The notes beneath the pieces are model-generated. The model was not told the origin of the DNA. It did not search any database and worked only from the letters and a program-made list of their open reading frames with translations. A DNA stretch of 5,682 nt from JBJENW01 sp051880395. GTDB lineage: Bacteria > Bacillota > Clostridia > Lachnospirales > Lachnospiraceae. Positions 1 through 5,505 of this stretch are shown piece by piece. The stretch covers positions 1 to 5,682 of the forward strand of contig JBJENW010000375.1 of assembly GCA_051880395.1 (NCBI GenBank). Reading direction: 5' to 3'. Made by a program: the position numbers and the translations under genes. The stretch's first letter is position 1, and every line of letters begins with the position of its first letter.

Positions 1-55
1 GAGTGCCTTATGCTCGAAGGCCATCCTGAGAGTATTAGGCACTCTTAGCACATAG
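1..55. other. Left flank of the insertion sequence, with a small inverted repeat
   Basis: No gene is supported in these bases. GAGTGCCT (1-8) is the exact reverse complement of AGGCACTC (37-44), so the flank can fold into a hairpin with a loop of about 28 nt; it may continue outside the window. The last bases, ACATAG (50-55), are the left half of the reconstructed insertion target. Confidence 0.5.
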
Positions 56-58
56 ACA

Positions 59-70
59 ATATGTAATGAC
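59..70 (+). repeat. Left subterminal inverted repeat of the IS
   Basis: ATATGTAATGAC is the exact reverse complement of GTCATTACATAT at 1758-1769. The match ends abruptly on both sides (bases 58 and 71 do not pair with 1770 and 1757). It lies three bases inside the inferred left end. Confidence 0.85.
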
Positions 71-162
71 CTCCAATTTGTAGTTTCGTGGATTTACCTG
101 TATACTATAATTGGAAACATAAAAATTGGTAACAGGAATTACCGCATACAAATGGAGGTCAT
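66..162 (+). promoter_or_regulatory. Inverted repeat that can sequester the transposase ribosome binding site
   Basis: The left arm (66-81, ATGACCTCCAATTTGT) pairs with the right arm (148-162, ACAAATGGAGGTCAT) over 15 bp with one bulged base. The right arm contains the transposase Shine-Dalgarno sequence GGAGG (154-158). The best internal promoter -10 (about 101-111) lies between the arms. A transcript started inside the element would therefore lack the left arm and leave the site open. One entering from outside would carry both arms and hide it. Other IS families (IS10, IS50) limit transposase made by read-through in this way; its operation here is inferred. Confidence 0.6.
78..111 (+). promoter_or_regulatory. 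Probable transposase promoter in the IS left end
   Basis: Overlapping -10 candidates TATACT (101-106) and TATAAT (106-111, consensus) lie 55-65 bp before the start codon. For TATACT, a weak -35 TTGTAG (78-83) is spaced by 17 bp. Transcription would start near 113-118, giving a leader of about 50 nt that includes a small hairpin, GGTAA (128-132) with TTACC (139-143). Confidence 0.5.
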
Positions 163-165
163 CAT

Positions 166-1284
166 ATGAATTATAACACAGTTTACGTAGGAATGGATGT
201 ACATAAAGAAAGTTTTACACTTTGTGCTTTCACAATCGAAGAAGATAAGGCTTCACACTTTCAAAGAACAGAAGCGAATTACAAAAATATCCTGAAATAT
301 CTGGAATTTTTACGCACAATATACGGAGATGATGTAAATTTTATCTGTGGCTATGAGGCAGGATGCCTTGGCTATACGTTGTATCATCAGTTGACAGCTT
401 ACAATGTCAAGTGCGTGATACTTGCTCCTACCACCATGCTGGAACCGCGCAGCAGAAAAAGAATCAAGACGGACAAGCGGGATGCCGAAATCATTGCCAG
501 ATGTCTTGCACAGCATAATTACAGTCCGGTTCATGTCCCGACAGAGCAGGATGAAGAAACAAAAGAATATCTTCGCATGAGAACAGACCACAAACTGGCT
601 CTCAAGAAGGTCAAACAGCAGATCCTTGCATTCTGTCTGCGACATGATTACCGTTACGATGGAAACAGCTACTGGACAGCCACACACATCAAATGGCTGA
701 AAGAACTGAAACCTGAGGGGCTGTATCAGGAGATCCTCGACGAATATCTGTTGACATTTGACAGCCTCAAAGAAAAACTGGAACGACTGGATAAACGTAT
801 TGAAGAACTGGCTTCAAAAGATGAATACAGGGAAAAGGTCAAAAAACTTACCTGCTTCATCGGTGTGAAAACGCAGACAGCTCTTTCGGTTCTTGTTGAA
901 GTGGGTGATTTTAACCGTTTTGCATCTGCCCAGAATTTTGCCTCATATCTCGGACTTGTTCCGGGCGAAGATTCCAGCGGCGATGACAGGACCCGTCTGG
1001 GAATTACCAAGGCAGGTAACCGTCAGTTGCGAATGCTTCTTGTGGAGGCAGCCCAGAGTTATAGCCGGGGCAGGATTGGTTATAAATCTAAAGAGTTAAA
1101 ATCCAGACAGGCAGGAAATACACCACAGGTGATTGCTTACGTGGACAAAGCGAATGAACGCCTGAGGAGAAAATACTACAAAATGGTGCTTGGTCAGGGG
1201 AAAAAACATAATGTAGCCAAAACAGCCGTTGCCCGTGAACTGTCCTGCTTTATGTGGGGAATCCTCACAGATCATACAGCCTGA
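166..1284 (+). CDS. IS110/IS1111-family DEDD transposase (bridge-RNA-guided recombinase type)
   Basis: This 372-residue recombinase should excise the element as a circle and insert it at a target chosen by its RNA. The N-terminal RuvC-like domain shows the four acidic positions of the family: D11 in VGMDVHK, E64 in CGYEAG, and D103 and D106 in KTDKRDA. A coiled-coil stretch (about 195-228) links to the C-terminal Transposase_20 domain, which begins near 228 and contains LGLVPGEDSSGDD and RLGITKAGNRQLR. The family's catalytic serine should be S270 or S271. Length and motifs are those of an intact enzyme. The start is fixed by GGAGG (154-158), seven bases before ATG. That site lies in one arm of a long inverted repeat, so translation is probably restricted. 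The gene is followed by the structured right end of the same element and belongs to no operon with host genes. Confidence 0.95.
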   Translation: MNYNTVYVGMDVHKESFTLCAFTIEEDKASHFQRTEANYKNILKYLEFLRTIYGDDVNFICGYEAGCLGYTLYHQLTAYNVKCVILAPTTMLEPRSRKRIKTDKRDAEIIARCLAQHNYSPVHVPTEQDEETKEYLRMRTDHKLALKKVKQQILAFCLRHDYRYDGNSYWTATHIKWLKELKPEGLYQEILDEYLLTFDSLKEKLERLDKRIEELASKDEYREKVKKLTCFIGVKTQTALSVLVEVGDFNRFASAQNFASYLGLVPGEDSSGDDRTRLGITKAGNRQLRMLLVEAAQSYSRGRIGYKSKELKSRQAGNTPQVIAYVDKANERLRRKYYKMVLGQGKKHNVAKTAVARELSCFMWGILTDHTA

Positions 1285-1355
1285 TAAAGATACTTATATG
1301 GGAACCGAAAGAAACGAAAAACAAAGAAACAGACAGATAAACAGCCTGATGCAGG

Positions 1356-1437
1356 TATCATTGAGGGATGATGATGTAAAGGCTGCTGCGCACCGCCTCC
1401 GGCGGCAAGACCTTGACATCATCATCCCTCAATGATA
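1356..1437. repeat. Long 27-bp hairpin between the transposase gene and the bridge RNA
   Basis: Arms 1356-1382 and 1411-1437 are complementary over 27 bp with one mismatch. The 28-nt loop contains a smaller GC-rich hairpin, CCGCC (1393-1397) with GGCGG (1401-1405). No T-run follows, so it is not a standard intrinsic terminator. It may insulate the downstream RNA from transposase transcription or stabilise the mRNA 3' end. It could also be a small palindromic insert within the IS. Confidence 0.75.
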
Positions 1438-1449
1438 GTGGTTGAACAA

Positions 1450-1484
1450 CCAGATGTAAGATGGCCTGTGCCATTTACATCTGG
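1450..1484. repeat. 15-bp hairpin upstream of the bridge RNA
   Basis: CCAGATGTAAGATGGC (1450-1465) pairs with GCCATTTACATCTGG (1470-1484), with one bulged base and a CTGT loop. TTTACA in the right arm (1474-1479) together with AGTAAT (1496-1501, 16-bp spacing) could be a weak promoter for the RNA that follows. Confidence 0.6.
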
Positions 1485-1507
1485 CCAGTAACAAAAGTAA
1501 TAACGGA

Positions 1508-1706
1508 AGATATCCTGAAAGGGCTTCGGCCATTTCAAGGTTCAAGCTATCTACGAGTGAGCTATGTTGGCACAATTAATTGTGATCCACGATCATAGAC
1601 GGTAGAGCTTACGGCGGACCATTGACCTGTCGGTAACCAATCCACGTATATCAGAGTGGCCAATGCCGGGAACTGATACTCCGAGGCTCTTTCCGGGTAT
1701 CTTCCG
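1508..1706 (+). ncRNA. Predicted bridge RNA of the IS (5' stem-loop, target loop, donor loop, 3' stem-loop)
   Basis: Four successive folds can be drawn. A 5' stem-loop (1514-1540) has a TTCG tetraloop. The target loop is closed by AAGCT/CTAC (1544-1554) with GTAG/AGCTT (1602-1610). The donor loop is closed by CATTG (1620-1624) with CAATG (1661-1665). The 3' stem-loop is GGAA..GATAC with GTATC..TTCC (1669-1705). The 5' side of the target loop carries GTGAGCT (1557-1563) and the 3' side CATAG (1594-1598). These fit the two halves of the empty target GTGAG-CT-ATGT (minus strand), in the arrangement described for IS621. In the donor loop ATATCAG (1648-1654) equals the right terminus (1766-1772). 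On the 5' side only TGTC (1628-1631) fits the left terminus. Size (about 200 nt) and position in the right end agree with the IS1111 group. The exact ends are estimates. Confidence 0.8.
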
Positions 1707-1748
1707 AACAATTTCAAAAGGTTTGTGGTGATTTTTGTAAATTTCCTC

Positions 1749-1754
1749 TTGACA
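1749..1754 (+). promoter_or_regulatory. Outward-facing TTGACA, -35 half of a circle-junction promoter
   Basis: A consensus -35 lies at the right end and points outward. In the inserted state no -10 follows at the correct spacing (1772-1777 is GCTCAC). If the ends join in a circle, 17 bp separate it from GACAAT (1772 joined to 56-60), a 4-of-6 match to TATAAT facing the transposase. Promoters formed at circle junctions are known in the IS110 family. Confidence 0.5.
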
Positions 1755-1757
1755 AAA

Positions 1758-1769
1758 GTCATTACATAT
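1758..1769 (-). repeat. Right subterminal inverted repeat of the IS
   Basis: GTCATTACATAT is an exact 12-bp inverted copy of 59-70. It ends three bases before the inferred right end at 1772. In a circular intermediate the two repeats would face each other across six bases (CAGACA). Confidence 0.85.
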
Positions 1770-1772
1770 CAG

Positions 1773-1942
1773 CTCACCGAAGCAGGAGCCGTGTTTTTTG
1801 CCAAGATGCCTGTCGTGCTGCGAAACGTCCGTATATGAAATTACCTCCGGTTGAGATGTTTTTTATCAAGCCCACCAAAAAGTAGTGGCCGGATGCACGT
1901 AGTGATTTGCCCGACAAATAGAAATTTTGGTAAAAATGTCCT
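1773..1942. other. Right flank of the IS, non-coding
   Basis: This is the chromosomal sequence that was continuous with 1-55 before insertion. CTCAC (1773-1777) is the right half of the target. The stretch has several short T-runs, and GCTC (1772-1775) with GAGC (1786-1789) before the T-run at 1794 could make a weak terminator. I see no convincing gene. Confidence 0.4.
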
Positions 1943-1971
1943 TTGACAGGGAGGGGGAATGGGGATAAAAT
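1943..1971 (+). promoter_or_regulatory. Strong sigma-A promoter for the MATE gene
   Basis: TTGACA (1943-1948, consensus) and TAAAAT (1966-1971, five of six) are separated by exactly 17 bp. Transcription should start near 1978, leaving a leader of about 77 nt before the MATE start codon. Confidence 0.85.
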
Positions 1972-1988
1972 GGGAGTATCGAGTAGCG

Positions 1989-2026
1989 AAAAGAGCGTAA
2001 GTCCAGATTGGATTTGCGCTTTTTTT
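1989..2026 (+). terminator. Intrinsic terminator hairpin in the MATE leader, possible attenuator
   Basis: AGCGTAAGTCCA (1994-2005) pairs with TGGATTTGCGCT (2009-2020) over 12 bp, including two G-U pairs, around a GAT loop. Seven T's follow (2020-2026), and the upstream A-rich bases extend the stem. It lies about 16-48 nt after the predicted start and ends 28 nt before the MATE ATG. It should therefore stop many transcripts unless something disrupts it. I recognise no riboswitch aptamer or competing antiterminator; the leader before the hairpin is short. Confidence 0.75.
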
Positions 2027-2054
2027 GTTGAGAAAAAGGAGGAAATAGAAAATT

Positions 2055-3497
2055 ATGAAAGAATCAGAAAAGCAGACCATGAACCGTATGGGAACCATGC
2101 CGGTGCCACGCCTGATGATGAGCATGGGAATTCCGATGATCTTATCCATGGTATTGCAGGCGTGTTATAACATTATCGACAGTATGTTCGTCGCACAGAT
2201 GCCAGATGTGGATGGAGTTGCGCATACGGGTGAATATGCGGTGAACGCGCTGACACTGGCATTTCCGGTGCAGATGCTGATCGTGGCATTTGGAATCGGA
2301 ACAGGAGTGGGTGTGAACGCGCTTTTGTCAAAGACGCTTGGCGAAAATAAAAAAGAGAAAGTGGCGCGTGTCGCAGGAAACGGCGTAACGCTTGGGTGTA
2401 TCATTTATGTATGCTTTTTTCTGTTTGGCATTTTGGGAATCGATGTGTATCTCAAAAGCCAGACCAGTGATCCACTGATTTTATCAATGGGAAAAACATA
2501 TCTGTCAATCTGTACATTTTTAAGTTTTGGAATGATCTTGTTTTCCATTTATGAAAAACTCTTACAGTCGACGGGAAACAGTATCTATTCTACGATCGCG
2601 CAGATTGCAGGAGCCATTGTGAACATTGTGCTGGATCCCATTTTAATCTATGGATGGCTGGGACTTCCTCGGTTCGGTGTTTCTGGTGCCGCGTATGCGA
2701 CTGTGATCGGGCAGATGGTCTCCATGTTTACAGCGATGTTCTTTCATTATAAAAAGAATAAAGAAGTGGAAAGTGGCTTGCAGTATATGAAACTGGATGG
2801 GGCGATTGTAAAAGAAATCTATGCGGTCGGATTTCCGGCAATCGTCATGCAGGCGTTGATGTCATTTATGACGTATGGCGTGAATATCATTTTCGGTGCG
2901 GTTTCCACAGCGGCGGTGACGGCGTATGGTATTTTTTACAAAGTGCAGCAGTTCTTATTTTTTGCTGCATTCGGACTGCGCGATGCGATCACACCGATCG
3001 TGGCATTTAACTATGGAATGGGAAATAAAACCCGTGTGAAACAGGCACGTTTTTACGGAATTTTGTTTACAGAAGTGATCATGCTGGCAGGAACGATCGG
3101 ACTGGAGCTGTTTGCAGTTCCGCTTACATCGGTATTTGGACTATCAGCGGAGACGGCAGATTTATGTGTGCTTGCAATGCGAATCATCGCGGTCGGATTT
3201 TTGTGTGCCGGCGCGAATATCGCATTGCAGGGCATCTTTCAGGCATTGGGATGCGGGATCAGTTCGTTGGTGATCTCCCTGCTTCGCCTGTTGATCGTCG
3301 TGCTCCCGCTCGCCTATGTATTTTCAAAAGCAGCGAATGCAGCCACACGCATTTGGCTGGCATTTCCGATCGCGGAGGCAGCTGCCTGTATCGCCGCGAT
3401 CGGATTACTCATTCGTGCCAATCATCAGATCGTAGATCGAATGACAGCCTCTGATGAGGAAGCTCTGAGTACACCGATCACGACACCGTTGATGTAA
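2055..3497 (+). CDS. MATE-family multidrug/cation antiporter (MepA-like)
   Basis: This inner-membrane exporter should use a sodium or proton gradient to expel cationic drugs or metabolites. The 480 residues form about 12 hydrophobic segments in two halves. Family landmarks are the first helix with YNIIDSMFVAQ (38-48), GTGVGVNALLS (82-92), the end of the first half with NIVLDPILIYG (190-200) and GVSGAAYATVIGQ (208-220), and the second-half motif NYGMGNKTRVKQA (319-331). AGGAGG (2037-2042) lies 12 bases before this ATG; an internal Met at residue 9 or 12 has no comparable site. The gene sits alone behind its promoter and a leader terminator. Its polar C-terminal tail (residues 457-480) is read through the 3' end of the convergent gene, so the usual stop may have been lost or moved. 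The substrate cannot be told from sequence. Confidence 0.92.
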   Translation: MKESEKQTMNRMGTMPVPRLMMSMGIPMILSMVLQACYNIIDSMFVAQMPDVDGVAHTGEYAVNALTLAFPVQMLIVAFGIGTGVGVNALLSKTLGENKKEKVARVAGNGVTLGCIIYVCFFLFGILGIDVYLKSQTSDPLILSMGKTYLSICTFLSFGMILFSIYEKLLQSTGNSIYSTIAQIAGAIVNIVLDPILIYGWLGLPRFGVSGAAYATVIGQMVSMFTAMFFHYKKNKEVESGLQYMKLDGAIVKEIYAVGFPAIVMQALMSFMTYGVNIIFGAVSTAAVTAYGIFYKVQQFLFFAAFGLRDAITPIVAFNYGMGNKTRVKQARFYGILFTEVIMLAGTIGLELFAVPLTSVFGLSAETADLCVLAMRIIAVGFLCAGANIALQGIFQALGCGISSLVISLLRLLIVVLPLAYVFSKAANAATRIWLAFPIAEAAACIAAIGLLIRANHQIVDRMTASDEEALSTPITTPLM

Positions 3498-4573
3498 AAA
3501 TCAGCGGCATCAATCTCAATATCTTCATAATTCGGATTCCCCGGGTGCAGGGTAACGGTCTGCTTCCCGTCATAGTGGTATTGTTTTACGGTGGCTTCGT
3601 TCATAGAACGACGGCCGCCGATGATGATACTGCCGTCTGCAGCATATAGCTGTCTTTGTATCAGAAGATAATCATCCTCAAAAATATCGAAATCGATCAT
3701 ACTATCTCCTGTAACATGTAATAAAAATTTGCTCTGTGGATCGTGGATCGCGCAAAGCGGCAGCGACTCTTCATGGTCGAATGTCTCGTTGGCAAACTGA
3801 AGATTACCGGCGGCGATCTCTCCCATTACAGGGATTGCCACGGAGTCATATGTGGAGCCGTCATCCGGATTTTTCAACTCATGCTGCTCGTGCAGTGTTT
3901 TCTGGAAAGAAAGTGTGCACTTGTTTTGCAGGTTGTAGTAGGTATACAAGAGGAATTTTTCATACGAAGGATCCGGCGTGTCGGCAGTCTGCAAAAGCTC
4001 CATTGGAATTTCATTGAAATAGCAGCAAGGCGTATGGCTGTTACTCATATACAGGCGTTCTTTCGCGCGCGTCATACCGACATAAAGCAGTTTTCGGTCT
4101 TCGTCGATCAGATCGGAACGGGCAGGGAGAATTTCCTGATTCAATCCGACTAAAAATACAACGGGTGATTCCAGTCCTTTTACGGAGTGCATCGTAAATA
4201 ATTTCACACAATCTTTCTGAAACAGATCCCCTTGTTTTTGCTTTTGAAACACGACCGCGTCTACACCGTGAGAAACAAGATATCGCTGCACAGACCACAG
4301 ATAATTGTTATTTCGCGCAACAATGACGATATCATGTAAGTCATATTGTTCACTGCACTTTTTGATTTCTCTGGTGAGAAAATCAAATTCGTCCCGTTCG
4401 GAATCGAAGGACTGGTAGTGTGGTTTCGGCCCGTTTCGTTCCAAAGAGACCGGCTGCACGAAATCGGTATTTTGGGAAAGGTCTTCGTCGTGGTCGAGAA
4501 GGGCATAGGCGGCTTTGGCAATCTGGCGGGTGGTTCGATAATTTTTTGATAAAATATTGGTTCTTAACTCCAT
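3425..4573 (-). CDS. UvrD-like helicase C-terminal half fused to a LexA/S24 autopeptidase domain
   Basis: The 382-residue protein has two parts. Residues 1-200 match the C-terminal RecA-like half of SF1 UvrD/Rep helicases: motif IV LSKNYRTTRQI (9-18), motif V LFTMHSVKGLES (125-136) and motif VI DEDRKLLYVGMTRAKERLYM (157-176). Walker A, the DExx box and motif III are absent, so it should not unwind DNA alone. Residues 244-370 match LexA/UmuD S24 peptidases: cleavage site AAG (A255-G256), nucleophile S291 in VTGDSM and general base K330 in ATVKQY. No helix-turn-helix is visible. The start was chosen because AGGAGG lies six bases before this ATG; an upstream ATG (4636) has no such site and lies upstream of the predicted transcription start. 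It may be a DNA-damage-responsive regulator or partner of a full helicase, or a remnant of a longer helicase-S24 protein. Its last 24 residues overlap the MATE gene. Confidence 0.82.
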   Translation of the reverse strand: MELRTNILSKNYRTTRQIAKAAYALLDHDEDLSQNTDFVQPVSLERNGPKPHYQSFDSERDEFDFLTREIKKCSEQYDLHDIVIVARNNNYLWSVQRYLVSHGVDAVVFQKQKQGDLFQKDCVKLFTMHSVKGLESPVVFLVGLNQEILPARSDLIDEDRKLLYVGMTRAKERLYMSNSHTPCCYFNEIPMELLQTADTPDPSYEKFLLYTYYNLQNKCTLSFQKTLHEQHELKNPDDGSTYDSVAIPVMGEIAAGNLQFANETFDHEESLPLCAIHDPQSKFLLHVTGDSMIDFDIFEDDYLLIQRQLYAADGSIIIGGRRSMNEATVKQYHYDGKQTVTLHPGNPNYEDIEIDAADFYINGVVIGVLRASSSEAVIRSTI

Positions 4574-4590
4574 GTGACACCTCCTTTGTT

Positions 4591-4606
4591 GAAAAAACGT
4601 TTTTTC
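4591..4606. promoter_or_regulatory. Perfect 16-bp palindrome at the helicase-S24 transcription start, candidate operator
   Basis: GAAAAAACGTTTTTTC is its own reverse complement. It begins one base after the -10 and covers the predicted start site, a position where a bound dimer would block transcription. It is not a standard Gram-positive LexA box (GAAC-N4-GTTC). Confidence 0.55.
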
Positions 4607-4607
4607 T

Positions 4608-4636
4608 ATTATAGCACAGTTTTTGTGACGGTTCAT
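4608..4636 (-). promoter_or_regulatory. Promoter of the helicase-S24 gene (extended -10)
   Basis: On the minus strand TGTGCTATAAT contains a consensus TATAAT (4613-4608) preceded by TG in the extended -10 position. The -35 is weak (ATGAAC, 4636-4631, 17-bp spacing). The start should be near 4601, about 28 nt before the ATG at 4573. Confidence 0.7.
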
Positions 4637-4860
4637 CCATTATGTTTTATATGGGTGTAAGTGTGCGGACGTTTCTGGGAAGGAGAGTTTCATACCGATC
4701 TGAAACAGAAAGGAAAAAACAAAAAACCTGTTTTTTGAAGATGACGCGTTTACACATTTGGAACGAGATGCTGCATAGGTGATCGAAACAAGTACAGATA
4801 CAAAGCTGAGAGTGCAGAAAACGAAAGGAGAGCGTGGAGAAAGTCAAAGAAATAAAAGTG
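4614..4860. other. Intergenic stretch between the acidic-protein gene and the helicase-S24 gene
   Basis: No convincing gene is present here. It holds the helicase-S24 promoter, a GTTTCA/TGAAAC inverted repeat with an 8-nt spacer (4687-4706) and an A6/T6 hairpin (4720-4737). Short open frames exist on both strands but lack a ribosome binding site or recognisable protein character. Confidence 0.5.
4714..4737 (-). terminator. Possible weak terminator after the acidic-protein gene
   Basis: On the minus strand CAAAAAA (4737-4731) pairs with TTTTTTG (4726-4720) around a four-base loop, and six more T's follow (4719-4714). The U-tract suits termination, but the stem is almost all A-U and so weak. 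It lies about 125 bp after the stop of the upstream gene. Confidence 0.35.
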
Positions 4861-5502
4861 TTACGGAATTTCGGTCTCTGCTACATCTGTCTTCCATTGA
4901 TCTATTTCGTCTTCTAACTGCTCATAGATATCATCATCTTCAATATATTCACAAACTGTTTCTAGTATCCTGTCATAGACAGAGATGTCTATTTTTTCTT
5001 TATACAAATGAAAATTTTGAAACACATCCAATACCCATTTTCCATCCAATTCTTCCTCATAACAGCACTCTAACAATACATCAATATAAGAATCAAGATT
5101 CTTATTTATATCTCCAATTGCTTCTGCAATAAATTCAAAGCGTTCTGGAATTTCGTCCTCAACGGAGGAGATCACTTGCTGTATAACTGTATCGTCTGGG
5201 CATAAAAATGCAATGTATCCTTGGTACTTTTGCAGGGGAAATTTTTTACTTACGGAATCAAGTGTATTTTTCAAGGCTTGGAGACCAAAATCCAGATCAT
5301 AGCCGTTCCCTTTATCATATAAAAGGTATAAAGCTGGAAATGTAATAAAGAGACCAAAATCTTGTTTATAAATATCCATTCCAGAGGGCCAATCGTTTTC
5401 CTTTTCAAAACAATTACCATATTTTTTTTCTACATTGTCACACGCAGTTAGCCATTCTGATTGATATACAGTATGAACAAAATCTGCTAATTCCTGTTGC
5501 AT
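4861..5502 (-). CDS. Acidic 213-residue protein of unknown family, possible immunity protein
   Basis: I do not recognise a family. The protein is soluble in character, with no signal peptide or membrane segment. It has a mixed N-terminal part with aromatic clusters (DFGLFITFPALYLLYD, 48-63) and a strongly acidic, helical C-terminal part (about 135-205, e.g. CEYIEDDDIYEQLEDEIDQW). Acidic, single-domain, AT-rich genes just after the end of a larger gene are typical of immunity proteins in polymorphic-toxin loci. That is the only basis for the suggestion. ATG at 5502 is the first available start but has no Shine-Dalgarno in the normal window; an AGAGG lies about 36 bases upstream, beyond a hairpin. 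The frame stays open for 28 codons further upstream (to a stop at 5587-5589) without a standard start codon. A near-consensus -10 lies in the gap. Confidence 0.7.
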   Translation of the reverse strand: MQQELADFVHTVYQSEWLTACDNVEKKYGNCFEKENDWPSGMDIYKQDFGLFITFPALYLLYDKGNGYDLDFGLQALKNTLDSVSKKFPLQKYQGYIAFLCPDDTVIQQVISSVEDEIPERFEFIAEAIGDINKNLDSYIDVLLECCYEEELDGKWVLDVFQNFHLYKEKIDISVYDRILETVCEYIEDDDIYEQLEDEIDQWKTDVAETEIP

Positions 5503-5505
5503 ATT

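Larger units (their letters stand above)
56..1772 (+). mobile_element. IS110-family insertion sequence, IS1111 type, about 1.72 kb
   Basis: The element is a DEDD transposase gene followed by a long non-coding right end of about 490 bp. A perfect 12-bp inverted repeat lies just inside each end (59-70 and 1758-1769), which is the hallmark of the IS1111 group; IS110 members proper lack terminal repeats. The ends were placed by the dinucleotide AG shared at the two junctions (54-55 and 1771-1772). Removing 56-1772 leaves the continuous target ACATAGCTCAC, whose exact reverse complement occurs inside the element. The core read on the minus strand is CT, the same as in IS621. There is no target-site duplication beyond the shared dinucleotide, as expected for this family. 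The ends could be off by a few bases, because only one copy is visible. Confidence 0.85.

Noticed and set aside
1..44. Left flank hairpin as a terminator or tRNA-like structure
   Set aside because: The stem is only 8 bp with a long loop and no T-run, and the window starts inside it.
45..51. TTAGCAC in the left flank resembling TTGGCAC at 1567-1573 as a target guide
   Set aside because: It needs a G-T mismatch and an end position at odds with the shared AG; the exact 11-nt match of the joined target is a better explanation.
1229..1435. Plus-strand 68-residue frame running from the transposase end into the long hairpin
   Set aside because: It overlaps the transposase in another frame and continues through the inverted repeat; no ribosome binding site.
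1562..1762. Minus-strand 66-residue open frame across the IS right end
   Set aside because: It lies across the predicted bridge RNA and right repeat, has no ribosome binding site, and is explained by the structured RNA.
1943..2170. Plus-strand 75-residue frame over the MATE leader
   Set aside because: Its start lies at or before the predicted transcription start and it runs through the terminator hairpin and into the MATE gene in another frame.
3736..4153. Plus-strand frames opposite the helicase-S24 gene
   Set aside because: They are shadows of the minus-strand gene, whose motifs and catalytic residues are clear.
4574..4636. Longer helicase-S24 start at 4636
   Set aside because: That ATG has no ribosome binding site and lies upstream of the predicted promoter start, whereas the ATG at 4573 has an ideal AGGAGG.
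4779..5132. Plus-strand 117-residue frame opposite the acidic-protein gene
   Set aside because: Its start falls in the intergenic stretch without a ribosome binding site and most of it is antisense to the better-supported minus-strand gene.
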